The notes: generated from the sequence alone by a model not told the origin. 64,000 bases of DNA from Actinomyces gaoshouyii (GCF_002072175.1 NZ_MVIV01000009.1:1-64000); one strand, 5' to 3'. Numbered from the stretch's first letter, positions 20,059 through 27,510 are shown. Program-made: numbers and translations.

Positions 20059-20091
20059 GGTGGGCTCCTCCCGAATCGGGAGGAGCCCACC
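20059..20091. terminator. Terminator hairpin between the DUF4352-like gene and rnpB
   Basis: A perfect 15-bp stem (20059-20073 with 20077-20091) with a 3-nt loop is followed on the plus strand by a pyrimidine-rich tract. It sits between the upstream plus-strand gene and the 3' end of the converging RNase P RNA and can serve both. Confidence 0.8.
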
Positions 20092-20150
20092 ATGTTTCTC
20101 TCTTCTCTCCTCCGCCAGCGGCGTTTGCCGGGGCGGAAGGACGAGGCGCG

Positions 20151-20543
20151 GACGAGCCGACCTGTACGCCGGGTTCTGTTGCCGCCCGCCGTTGCCGGAC
20201 CGGGCGGTGGCGACCATCCATCTTGGACCGCCGTCGCCGACGGCCTCACGCGACCTACCCGCAGGCTCGGGCGAGCAGCCCTCGGGCGCCTGCTGCGCGG
20301 TCTTGCTCCGGGCGGGGTTTGCCGAGCCGCGCCGGTCACCCGGCGCGCTGGTGGGCTCTTACCCCACCCTTTCACCCTGACCGCCAGTGGCCTGGCGGCG
20401 GTCTTCTCTCTGTGGCACTGTCCCGCGGGTCGCCCCGGGTTGCTGTTGGCAACCGCCCTGCTCTGTGGAGCCCGGACGTTCCTCGATCCCGCAGGGAGTG
20501 CGTAGACTCCCTTGGGGTACCGCGGCCGCCCGGTCGGCTCGTC
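20151..20543 (-). ncRNA. rnpB: RNase P RNA, bacterial type A
   Basis: On the minus strand the sequence contains the conserved core GAGGAACGTCCGGGCTCC (20467-20484), then CAGAGCAGGGCGG and GACAGTGCCACAGAG, and near the 3' end ACAGAACCCGGCGTACAGG. The two ends pair as helix P1 over 12 bp (20532-20543 with 20151-20162, GACGAGCCGACC with its complement), which sets the boundaries to within a few bases. The length of about 393 nt fits a type A actinobacterial RNA. It is the catalytic subunit that matures tRNA 5' ends. Confidence 0.95.
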
Positions 20544-20600
20544 CGCACGCCCAGCATAGCCGCCGGAGGAAACCTCCAGAGCACCTCGATTGTCTAGCAT

Positions 20601-21401
20601 GTGCGTGTGCTCATCCTCCTGCCTCCCAGCGAGGGCAAGACCCCTCCCGTCTCCGGGCCCCGCCTCGACCTCGCCTCCCTGCTCGCGGCCGACCGACTCA
20701 CCACCGCACGCCGCGAGGTCATGGATGAGCTGTCCCGCGTGAGCACCGCCCCGGATGCCGCAGCTATCCTCGGCCTGGGCCCGCGCTCCGCTGCGGACGC
20801 AGCTCTCAACCTCGTCCTGGAAGAGGCCCCGTGCGCGCCCGCCCATGAGCTGTACACGGGCGTCCTCTACGAGGCCGCGCGCCTCGGCGGGGCGGGCACG
20901 CCGGGCGAGGCCGAGGCGCTGTCGCGCCATGTGGTCATCCTCTCGGGCCTGTGGGGCGCCGTGCGGGCCACGGACCGGCTGCCTGCCCACCGCCTGGCGA
21001 TGGGCGCCTCCCTACCGGGATGCGGGAGGCTCAACGGTTTCTGGAAGCGGGAGCTCGCCGCGGTTCTCGGCCCGATCGCCGAGGAGGCGGGGCTCGTCAT
21101 CGATGCCCGTTCCTCCGCCTATGCCGGGGCCTGGCAACCTGCTCGCTCCTGGGGCGGAGAGCTGCTTCGCATCCGGGCGGTCCGGATCCGTCAGGGCCGG
21201 CGTCAAGTGGTCTCCCACCATGCCAAGCACATGCGGGGCCTGCTGGCCGGGGAGCTCATCGCCCTGCGCGCCGCCGGCCGTTCGCCATCGACGGCGAACG
21301 GCGTGGCCGAGGCGGGCGCCGGCCTGGAGGGCGTGGCGGACGCTGAATTGTCCGCCCCGGATCACTCGGGGCGCCGTGACCTGACCCTCGTCCTGGCCTG
21401 A
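20601..21401 (+). CDS. yaaA: Peroxide stress protein YaaA (DUF328 family)
   Basis: The 266-aa protein starts with LILLPPSEGKTPP, the signature of the YaaA/DUF328 family. It also has the conserved LYTGVLYEA and LSGLWGAVRATDRLPAHRLAMG segments. In Escherichia coli YaaA lowers free iron during peroxide stress and binds DNA; the role here is inferred from that. The start is GTG at 20601. The gene is divergent from rnpB, separated by about 57 nt that must hold both promoters. The C-terminal 30-40 residues are Ala/Gly-rich and less conserved. Confidence 0.88.
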   Translation: MRVLILLPPSEGKTPPVSGPRLDLASLLAADRLTTARREVMDELSRVSTAPDAAAILGLGPRSAADAALNLVLEEAPCAPAHELYTGVLYEAARLGGAGTPGEAEALSRHVVILSGLWGAVRATDRLPAHRLAMGASLPGCGRLNGFWKRELAAVLGPIAEEAGLVIDARSSAYAGAWQPARSWGGELLRIRAVRIRQGRRQVVSHHAKHMRGLLAGELIALRAAGRSPSTANGVAEAGAGLEGVADAELSAPDHSGRRDLTLVLA

Positions 21402-21482
21402 GCCCCGCCTGGTGGGCGGGCCGACGGCGCCCTGATCCGCTCCGGGCCCCGGAGCCATGGGCCCTGCGGGAACCGGGCCGGC

Positions 21483-22217
21483 TCAGATATCCATGCGCAC
21501 GAGGATGACGTCGTTCTCCTCGGCGTGGATGACGGCGTCGGCCGGCGCGGCGTCGATGCGGGCGAGCTCGGCGGGACTGAGCTCGACGGAGCCGCCCTCG
21601 AGGCGGTGCCCGTGGAGGGCGAGGACGCCGAGGCCCCCCGTCGCGGCGCGCACGGCGTCGTAGTCGGCGAGCAGGGCAGGTGAGATGGTGCCGGCGAGCT
21701 CATCGCGCCGGGCGCACAGGCGCTCGGTCTCCTCATCGATCCGGGTGAACCCGGCGTCGCGCTCGGCAGTCAGCTCCCGGCCCGCGGCGCGGATGGCCCG
21801 CTCCTCATCGGCGAGCCGGTCCGATTCGGCCTGGGCCGCTTCGAGGGCCTCCATGGCGGCGATCTGGGCGTCCTCGAGAACGCTCTGGCGCCGGCCGAGC
21901 TGATCGATCTCCCCTTGGATGGCGGCCAGGTCCCGGGCGGCGTCGCCTCCCGCGGCCAGGCGCTCGCGCAGGGCAGCGGCGCGTCGGACGACCTGCCCGA
22001 CCTCGTCCTCGGCGTGGGTGGCTCCCCTCTTGGCCTCCGCAAGGGCTGCGGTGGCCAGCAGGGCTGCGCGCTTGTTGTCCTTGAGACGGGCGATGGTCGT
22101 CTCGATGCGGGCCAGGACGGGCAGCGCGCGCCGCTCGTGCGCGAGCCTTGCGAGAGTGGCGTCGATATCCTGCAGATCGATGAGGAGCCGCTGCTCGGCG
22201 AGGGGGGCACTGGTCAC
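21483..22217 (-). CDS. Zinc-ribbon (C4 type) family coiled-coil protein, cysteines lost
   Basis: A 244-aa protein with a long charged coiled coil (about residues 5-175) followed by a C-terminal region that aligns by eye with the C4 zinc-ribbon of the CT398/HP0958-like family. The scaffold ELSPAELARIDAAPADAVIHAEENDVILVRMDI is intact. The four metal-binding cysteines, normally in two CxxC pairs flanking it, are absent: the positions read RLEGGS and HAEEND. The only cysteine is in the coiled coil. It lies 41 nt downstream of a Nif3-like gene, the usual actinobacterial arrangement. Function unknown. Confidence 0.8.
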   Translation of the reverse strand: MTSAPLAEQRLLIDLQDIDATLARLAHERRALPVLARIETTIARLKDNKRAALLATAALAEAKRGATHAEDEVGQVVRRAAALRERLAAGGDAARDLAAIQGEIDQLGRRQSVLEDAQIAAMEALEAAQAESDRLADEERAIRAAGRELTAERDAGFTRIDEETERLCARRDELAGTISPALLADYDAVRAATGGLGVLALHGHRLEGGSVELSPAELARIDAAPADAVIHAEENDVILVRMDI

Positions 22218-22258
22218 GGGATGTCCTTCCGGTCGTCGAGGGTGAAAAGGGGCTGGGG

Positions 22259-23155
22259 TTATCTCACTGGCGCGGGGCCAGTATTCAGGCGCAGGGCCCA
22301 GGGGTCGGTGCAGATCGTGGAAACATGCGTGGAGAGTCTACGTCCGCCGTACTCGGCGGCAGTGGCCAGCCGCTGGGCGAGCGGGGGCAGGCCTACCCAC
22401 TCGGTGGCCCAGTGGGTGCCGCAGATGAGGTAGGGGCGCCCGGTTTCCAGATGCTCGCTGGCGGGGTGGTGGCGCAGGTCGGCGGTGAGGAAGACGTCCG
22501 CGCCGGCCTCGCGGGCGCGCGCCAGGAGGGAGTCGCCCGCTCCCCCGGAGACGGCGATGGTCTCCACGGTGGCGTCCAGGTCTCCGCCCACGAGGATGCC
22601 GGGGGGCGAATCGGGCAGGGCGGCGGCGACGGCGTCGGCGAAGTCGCGCAGGCGGGTGGGCACCGGCAGGGAGCCGATGCGCCCAATGCCCTGGGCGGGG
22701 TCGGCGGGGCTGGGCTCCAGCGGGACCGCGCCCAGCAGGCCGATAGAGGCGGCCAGCGCCGCAGCGATGCCGCCGTGGGCGGCATCGAGGCTCGTATGGG
22801 CGTTGAGCAGGGCGATGCCGCTGCGGATGAGGCGGTGGACGACACGGCCCTTGGGGTCGGTCGCGGCCACGCGGTCGGTACCGCGCAGGTAGAGGGGGTG
22901 GTGGGTGATGATCATGTCGGCGCCGCGCTCAATGGCCTCGTCGACGACAGAGGCGACGGGGTCCACGGCGAGCAGGATCGAGGCCACGGGAGCCTCGGGG
23001 TCCCCGCAGATGAGCCCGTTGGAGTCCCAGGACTCGGCCAGGTGGGACGGGGCGGCGGCCTCGACGAGGGCGACGACGTCGGCGACGGTCAGCTCCTCAG
23101 CGGCCGAGGAGGCCTCCCCGGCGGAGGGTCGCGGGTGGAGCGGCGATTCGATCAT
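22259..23155 (-). CDS. Nif3-like dinuclear metal-centre hexameric protein
   Basis: A 298-aa member of the Nif3/YbgI (DUF34) family, whose members form toroidal hexamers with two metal ions per subunit. Visible motifs are AESWDSNGLICGDPEAPV, the metal-binding MIITHHPLYLRG, LLNAHTSLDAAHGGI with a conserved Asp, and at the C-terminus FLTADLRHHPASEHLE and ICGTHWATEWVGL carrying the remaining ligands. A GTP cyclohydrolase-like activity has been proposed for relatives, but the role is unsettled. It forms a two-gene unit with the zinc-ribbon-like gene. Confidence 0.92.
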   Translation of the reverse strand: MIESPLHPRPSAGEASSAAEELTVADVVALVEAAAPSHLAESWDSNGLICGDPEAPVASILLAVDPVASVVDEAIERGADMIITHHPLYLRGTDRVAATDPKGRVVHRLIRSGIALLNAHTSLDAAHGGIAAALAASIGLLGAVPLEPSPADPAQGIGRIGSLPVPTRLRDFADAVAAALPDSPPGILVGGDLDATVETIAVSGGAGDSLLARAREAGADVFLTADLRHHPASEHLETGRPYLICGTHWATEWVGLPPLAQRLATAAEYGGRRLSTHVSTICTDPWALRLNTGPAPVR

Positions 23156-23556
23156 GCGGCAAGGCTAGCGGCACGGCGCCGGGGCGGGCGTCTTGCGGGA
23201 CGGGCGCGCGCTCCGGCACGACGAGGTCTTCGTCATGGACGATGGCGCGCACGCGCCCGATCCCGCGATCACAACGATGGACGCGCAGCGCGGTCGGGGC
23301 CCGCGCGAACTCGCCCACTGTTCGTGGGGCTGGTGGCTACCGGCCTGGACCGCCGGCGCGGCGTTTACGCCTCGCACCGCGCGGGCGACGACTCGGTCCC
23401 CCAGGGGAGCGGCGGAACCCGGCAGGTCATCGCGAGGCGTGAGGAGAGCCATACGTCCAGTGGCAATAATTCCGGAGTGCGGACATGTTGTTCGGGCGAG
23501 CCGTATCGACGCCCAGAACACGGCACTGGGCCTCATCATTCCGAGGAGTTATCGAC
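23156..23556. other. 400-nt gap with no supported gene
   Basis: Several overlapping open frames cross this stretch in both directions, but none has a plausible start signal, homology or domain. It separates a leftward gene from the rightward DM13 gene, so it should contain two divergent promoters. I see no clear repeat or hairpin. A decayed gene cannot be ruled out. Confidence 0.5.
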
Positions 23557-24153
23557 ATGCCCCGCTTCCTGTCCGGCCACAAGCGCCTTGTGGTCTCCCT
23601 GGCCGTGGTCTTCCTGGCCGCCACTGGGATCGCCCTGGCCGTGTTCAAGCCGTGGCTGCTGTTCATCGACCAGACCGTGAACGATAGGATCCCCGCCTTC
23701 TCGGCGGCGACGACGCCAGCAACGCCTCAGGCACCCTCCGGTGAGGCGATGGGAGCGGATGGCGCCGGCGGCGCCACCGACGCGCCCGCACCGCAGGGGC
23801 CCGTTCAGGTGGCGAGCGGTTCGTTCATCTCCCACGAGCACTCGACGACTGGGACGGCGCGCATCCTGCGCAACCCGGATGGCTCGCACCAGCTGGTGCT
23901 GGAGAACCTCGCGACGTCGAACGGCCCGGACGTGCGGGTATGGCTGAGCGCCGGACCGGTGATCGAGGGCATGGACGGCTGGTTCACGGCCGGGGACTAC
24001 GAGCACCTGGATGTGGGGCCGATCAAGGGAAATCTTGGCAACCAGGTCTACGACCTGCCCGCGGGGACGGACCCGAGCGCGTGGACGAGCGTGGTCCTGT
24101 GGTGCGATGACTTCAATGTCTCCTTCGGCGCCGCCAAGCTGAGCGCCGCATAG
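23557..24153 (+). CDS. Membrane-anchored DM13-domain protein
   Basis: A 198-aa protein with an N-terminal signal anchor (about residues 9-30, VVSLAVVFLAATGIALAVF), an Ala/Pro/Gly linker, and a DM13 domain over about the last 110 residues (GSFISHEHSTTGTARILRN to VVLWCDDFNVSFGAAKL). The conserved central features LENLATSNGPDVRVWLS, YDLPAGTD and the single cysteine in LWCDDFNV are present. DM13 domains are cytochrome-like extracellular domains proposed to act in redox chemistry. GAGGAG precedes the ATG at 23557. Orientation should be extracytoplasmic. Confidence 0.85.
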   Translation: MPRFLSGHKRLVVSLAVVFLAATGIALAVFKPWLLFIDQTVNDRIPAFSAATTPATPQAPSGEAMGADGAGGATDAPAPQGPVQVASGSFISHEHSTTGTARILRNPDGSHQLVLENLATSNGPDVRVWLSAGPVIEGMDGWFTAGDYEHLDVGPIKGNLGNQVYDLPAGTDPSAWTSVVLWCDDFNVSFGAAKLSAA

Positions 24154-24666
24154 GAACGCGCGGGGCGGGGATCTGCTCGGCGCCGGGCCATCGCCCCCCA
24201 AGCATCGATCCTGCTGGCGTGGATATGGATCCGGAAGAGGAGGCCGACGGCGATCGTTGGGATTCCACCGGTCGCTCCGGGGCCACCGGGCCGCCGGCCT
24301 GCCCACGGCAGCGGGATCGACATCGCTTCCGTTGCCCCGGGAACTACGGGCGAGGCGCCCGCCGATTTCTCCACTCCGACAGCATCGGAGGGCCGGCCCC
24401 GTCCTGAGCATCCGCGGGCCGCTTCAAGCACCTCCCAGCCATTGGCGACACCCCGGTGGCGAGCTCCGCGGTTCTATCAGCGGTCCGCGGATGCCCTGGA
24501 AGGCCTGGAGCGCTTCCGGCCAAGAGGCCGCACGACCTGAGGAGCAGCCCGCCCCGCACGACGATGCGGGTTCGTATACGAGCACCGTGGTGCGCCTCAG
24601 CACCCTCGACACAAAGAACTACTGGAAGGGCCTGCTCCGGTTCCGTGAGCGTCTCCTGCAACGGGG
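24154..24666. other. 513-nt gap, no supported gene
   Basis: This GC-rich stretch has open frames on both strands that overlap each other and show no recognisable domain. One plus-strand frame (24257-24874) runs over the HTH gene in another phase and is rejected. The left copy of a 15-bp direct repeat (24564-24578) is inside. The region marks the left border of the accessory segment. Confidence 0.45.
24564..24578 (+). repeat. Left copy of 15-bp direct repeat flanking the accessory segment
   Basis: ATGCGGGTTCGTATA occurs here and again at 27487-27501, ten bases from the end of tRNA-Leu. The two copies bracket the HTH gene, the AT-rich cassette and the IS630 remnant. It is a candidate left attachment site, although no integrase gene lies between the copies and chance cannot be excluded. 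Confidence 0.35.
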
Positions 24667-25140
24667 GTGCCCAGATCCGGCTCGGAGGAGCCGGACCTCG
24701 AGGTCACCGCAGCAATACAGGAAACCGGAACAGGCAACAGCGACACCGCCGCACCACCCGAGCAGTCCACGGTCGTGCGGAGGGGCATCCACATCGAGAA
24801 TCGCCCCATCTCGCGTGGGAAGCGGGCCGCCATCCGGCGAGAGGCCAACGGAACTCTCGGTGCCCGCGCAGTAGCGGAGCGCCTTGGCGTGCACGAGAAC
24901 ACTGTGCGTGCCATCTGGCGCCAGCGCCCCAGGCCGACCCCGGCCCGCCGGGGTGCGCACCGCTTCACGCAGGAGCACCGACAGCGCGCCGAAGTGCTCG
25001 TCGCCCAGGGCGTCTCCCTCATCGACATCGGCCTGGAGCTCGGGTTCGATCGGGGAACGGTGCGGAGGCACTTGGCGGCAGAAAATGTGACTAAAATCAC
25101 AAAATACGTAACTAGACGACAGTTCGTCACGACCGGTTAG
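24667..25140 (+). CDS. Protein with two helix-turn-helix motifs, unknown
   Basis: A predicted 157-aa basic protein. Two HTH-like segments can be seen: GARAVAERLGVHENTVRAIWR (about 65-85) and AQGVSLIDIGLELGFDRGTVRRHL (about 113-136). This resembles the tandem HTHs of resolvase/transposase-type DNA-binding regions, but no catalytic domain follows. The GTG start is the first after an in-frame stop and has only a weak purine-rich site, so the N-terminus is uncertain. GC-rich codon use changes abruptly to AT-rich after about residue 138 (base 25080). The tail ENVTKITKYVTRRQFVTTG looks like it belongs to different DNA. Possibly a regulator of the following cassette or a remnant of a mobile element. 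Confidence 0.55.
   Translation: MPRSGSEEPDLEVTAAIQETGTGNSDTAAPPEQSTVVRRGIHIENRPISRGKRAAIRREANGTLGARAVAERLGVHENTVRAIWRQRPRPTPARRGAHRFTQEHRQRAEVLVAQGVSLIDIGLELGFDRGTVRRHLAAENVTKITKYVTRRQFVTTG
25086..25101. promoter_or_regulatory. Perfect CRP/GlxR-type operator upstream of AT-rich cassette
   Basis: The bases read TGTGA-CTAAAA-TCACA, an exact match to the TGTGA-N6-TCACA consensus of CRP-family regulators, including actinobacterial GlxR/Crp. It lies within the last 55 bases of the HTH gene and is centred about 71 nt before the ATG of the small membrane protein. A TTGATATCAA palindrome at 25149-25158 lies between it and that gene. Binding by a CRP-family protein is an inference. Confidence 0.5.
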
Positions 25141-25164
25141 ATGCTACCTTGATATCAATCTTAC

Positions 25165-25425
25165 ATGCCGCCACACATCATGAATGCCGACAATCCTTAT
25201 TTGCAACGCAGCAGGAAGATCGCCCTCTCGGCTAACGCTCTACCAATACTCAATTCCGACGGTTACCGACGTCTTCTCGCATGGGCCAATGTGAATGAAT
25301 ATTTGGATGGGCGTAGGAATCCACGATGGGTTATTGCCATAAAGGTGATCAGCTGGATCGTTGTTGTGACCTATATCACGAGATATCATCTTTTCGGTTA
25401 TTGCATAGCACCGTGTTATGATTAG
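25165..25425 (+). CDS. Small single-span membrane protein, unknown
   Basis: An 86-aa reading frame with AT-rich codon use matching the two genes that follow. A polar N-terminal half (NPYLQRSRKIALSANALPIL, then NEYLDGRRNPR) leads into one hydrophobic span at about residues 55-77 (WVIAIKVISWIVVVTYITRY). A short tail ends GYCIAPCYD with two cysteines (C80, C84). The start may be 25165 or the ATG at 25180; neither has a good ribosome-binding site. The stop codon is 3 nt before the ATG of the ABC ATPase, so they are probably cotranslated. I do not recognise the family. It could be a transporter accessory subunit or a small membrane-active peptide for which the ABC system provides export or immunity. 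Confidence 0.55.
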   Translation: MPPHIMNADNPYLQRSRKIALSANALPILNSDGYRRLLAWANVNEYLDGRRNPRWVIAIKVISWIVVVTYITRYHLFGYCIAPCYD

Positions 25426-25428
25426 GGC

Positions 25429-26106
25429 ATGGATATGCTCCTCGAGTTGAACGATTTTGTTGTGTCAAGAGGTAGGAAGTTCTCACTATCTCCTGTTAAC
25501 ATTAGATTTAATGATCCCAACATTGTAGGTCTTTTTGGTCATAATGGTGCTGGAAAAACAACGTTATTGAAGGCCTTATCGGGGCTTTTGCCTGTGCAAT
25601 CAGGAGAGTCGCACATTAAAGATATGTCGTACCCCGTATTTTTGCCTGATACACCATTCATCTACAAGTTTTTAAAGGTTGGATCTGTTCCGGGCGTCTT
25701 AGCGAAATACTTCAACGATTTCGATGCCGATCTGGGTGAATCGATTATCGGCGATTTATCTTTGGACGTAAAAAAGAGGGTTGGTGAGCTGTCTAAGGGG
25801 ATGGAGGAGCAGCTGAACCTTGGCATGACACTCGCGAGACGGTCATCAGTGTATCTTTTTGATGAGCCACTCGCTGCAGTGGATCCTGTCACGCGCGACC
25901 ACATGTTAGATCTAATTAAGCGCTATAAGCCTAATGATGCCCTGTTGATCATTAGCACACATCTTATCTCAGGGCTCGAATCGCTTTTTGATGAATGTCT
26001 CGTACTTCATAATGGCAAAATTCTCCTCAGGATCAGTGTTTCAGATTCTATCTCCAATAATCAAAGCCTGGAGTCAAGGATTAAGGAGGCGATGATCAAT
26101 GCGTGA
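25429..26106 (+). CDS. ABC transporter ATP-binding protein
   Basis: A 225-aa ATPase of the BcrA/NatA-like ABC-2 export group. Walker A is GHNGAGKTT (37-45), the signature is LSKGM (121-125), Walker B is VYLFDEPLAAVD (141-152) and the switch histidine is in ISTHLI (His178). The codon usage is far more AT-rich than the flanking chromosome. It overlaps the permease gene by 8 nt and follows the small membrane protein by 3 nt, forming a compact cassette. Homologues with this layout often confer self-immunity to peptides or extrude small hydrophobic compounds; the substrate here is unknown. Confidence 0.88.
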   Translation: MDMLLELNDFVVSRGRKFSLSPVNIRFNDPNIVGLFGHNGAGKTTLLKALSGLLPVQSGESHIKDMSYPVFLPDTPFIYKFLKVGSVPGVLAKYFNDFDADLGESIIGDLSLDVKKRVGELSKGMEEQLNLGMTLARRSSVYLFDEPLAAVDPVTRDHMLDLIKRYKPNDALLIISTHLISGLESLFDECLVLHNGKILLRISVSDSISNNQSLESRIKEAMINA

Positions 26107-26878
26107 TATCTTCACAGAGGCACGTAAGCATATTGGATTCTTTTCAGTGTGCTTAGTCATTTTAGTGGGTGTCTCTACATTCAGAGAGTTACTGGATTCC
26201 TACAAAAGTATTACTGACGTTGTGTGGGTATTTACCGTCGTATTGGTTCCCACAGCAACTGCGTTTTATGTTGGTGCGCAGATCTTTATGTACCTTGTAC
26301 TCAAGAACGACACCCTTGTACTCAAGAACGACACCCTTCTTCAACTTTCTACACATTCGCACTTTCGTAAATATCTCGTAAAGACGCTTCCGCTCGCCCT
26401 CGGATTCATTTCAACGGGACTATTCTCGTTGCTGGCAAGCACAACAACTTGGCCAGAGGGGCAAGAAGCGTCAAAGACTGTGATATACGCAGTATGTGCT
26501 AAAATAATCTCCGGTGCGGCATTAGTGTCTATCGCATGGGTTCTCGGGCTTGCTGCAGCGCGATTTAAGGAGTTTTATCTAAGACTTTTTATCTATATGG
26601 GAGGGTTTGCCTTGATTGTTGGTCTCCAGATTGCTGCTTTATGGAAGTTCTCCGACCTTGATAGTGTAGGCTGGGTCGTCGGTGGATCTACGTCATTTGC
26701 AGGGTACCCTGTATACTGTGGCCCGCTCGGAATCGCATTAGCAACTCCGTTTACTCTCTCGTATTCAGGCGCCTACGTTATTAGCATTTTCCTAAATACT
26801 GTTTGGCCCATCTTTGGTTTACTTGCAATTATTTGTGCACCCAGTCCTAAACAGAAGATTACTCATGGAGTGCTGTAA
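26099..26878 (+). CDS. ABC-2-like membrane permease
   Basis: A 259-aa hydrophobic protein with about six membrane spans (for example VVWVFTVVLVPTATAFYVG, LPLALGFISTGLFSLLAS, AALVSIAWVLGLAA, LFIYMGGFALIVGLQIAALW and AYVISIFLNTVWPIFGLLAI). It overlaps the ATPase gene by 8 nt and is its likely partner. No known permease family is recognisable by eye. It contains a perfect 21-bp in-frame tandem duplication giving VLKNDTLVLKNDTL after the second span. Codon use is AT-rich like the rest of the cassette. The gene ends about 80 nt before the transposase remnant. Confidence 0.8.
   Translation: MRDIFTEARKHIGFFSVCLVILVGVSTFRELLDSYKSITDVVWVFTVVLVPTATAFYVGAQIFMYLVLKNDTLVLKNDTLLQLSTHSHFRKYLVKTLPLALGFISTGLFSLLASTTTWPEGQEASKTVIYAVCAKIISGAALVSIAWVLGLAAARFKEFYLRLFIYMGGFALIVGLQIAALWKFSDLDSVGWVVGGSTSFAGYPVYCGPLGIALATPFTLSYSGAYVISIFLNTVWPIFGLLAIICAPSPKQKITHGVL
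26293..26334 (+). repeat. 21-bp in-frame tandem duplication in permease gene
   Basis: Two perfect head-to-tail copies of a 21-bp unit occupy 26293-26313 and 26314-26334, with four further matching bases. The repeat duplicates seven residues (LKNDTLV) in the loop after the second membrane span. Copy-number change would be in frame. Confidence 0.9.
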
Positions 26879-26955
26879 ATGAAGATGGGTTAGACTAAAT
26901 ATAGTGAAGGCTATGTTGAATGTGGGGACCTTCTGTACTTCTTTATAATCCGAAA

Positions 26956-27330
26956 TTAAACAAGATCGTGTGCTGGTGCGCGGCTTGGGAGGTGCTCGAA
27001 GTCGTACTCGAAAGTGCGACCACTGATGTAGCCCATGAATGAGTACAGGTTTCCTCGGGTGCGTCACGCTGAATGTTCGCGATTGCGTCTTTGTCCTGTG
27101 CTCCAGGCATGCTCGACCGGGTCGTGGTCGGGTGCGTAGGGTGACAGCGATCTTGTCATGACCGGTCTCGCGCACCAGGCGATCAAGACAGCACATGATC
27201 TGCTCGGTGTTCTGGTTGCCCTCAATAGGGTAGATCTTGACCTTCTTGGTGGTCAGGGACAGGACACCGGAGAACGAGCATGCATGATGTCTGCGGTCCA
27301 CGGAGGCCGTGGCAGCCACGGCAGCAGTAC
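26956..27330 (-). pseudogene. Decayed IS630-type transposase
   Basis: Conceptual translation gives, in successive different frames, KKVKIYPIEGNQNTEQIM and CLDRLVRETGHDKIAV, then PYAPDHDPVEHAW, then DKDAIANIQRDAPEET, then LYSFMGYISGRTFEYDFEHL before a stop at 26956. These are consecutive parts of an IS630-family DDE transposase C-terminus. About 20-30 residues are missing between the first and second blocks, and at least three frame changes occur. The N-terminal half is gone. The element is therefore dead. It borders the AT-rich cassette on the right, consistent with past transposition in the area. Confidence 0.8.
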
Positions 27331-27351
27331 CGCCTCAGGCCAATCCAGCCG

Positions 27352-27381
27352 GGCCACACCACACCCGGCCACACCACACCC
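27352..27381 (+). repeat. Two 15-bp tandem repeats
   Basis: GGCCACACCACACCC occurs twice in direct succession (27352-27366 and 27367-27381), followed by GGCC. It lies near the upstream end of the transposase remnant and before a short hairpin (ACCC-ATAA-GGGT). No function is apparent. Confidence 0.85.
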
Positions 27382-27486
27382 GGCCGTTTCATCCTAACAA
27401 AAACGCCCACACCCATAAGGGTGAGCGCACGTCATCGACTGAGGTGACTGGGGCACCCGGAGCGTCCGCCAACACGGTCCCGCGTC

Positions 27487-27501
27487 ATGCGGGTTCGTAT
27501 A
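27487..27501 (+). repeat. Right copy of 15-bp direct repeat, beside tRNA-Leu
   Basis: ATGCGGGTTCGTATA matches 24564-24578 exactly and ends ten bases before the 3' CCA of tRNA-Leu. tRNA 3' ends are common integration targets, which is why the repeat is worth noting, though the repeat itself lies outside the mature tRNA. Confidence 0.35.
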
Positions 27502-27510
27502 AGAATGTCG

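Noticed and set aside
23165-23539. Minus-strand open frame of 124 codons in the gap before the DM13 gene
   Set aside because: No domain, no ribosome-binding site, and Ser/Arg/Pro-rich translation typical of a non-coding frame.
24257-24874. Open frame of 205 codons before and over the HTH gene
   Set aside because: No domain, Pro/Arg/Ser-rich, and it overlaps the HTH frame, which has recognisable motifs.
27352-27381. Short tandem repeat considered as a CRISPR-like unit
   Set aside because: Only two adjacent copies of 15 bp with no spacers and no cas genes.
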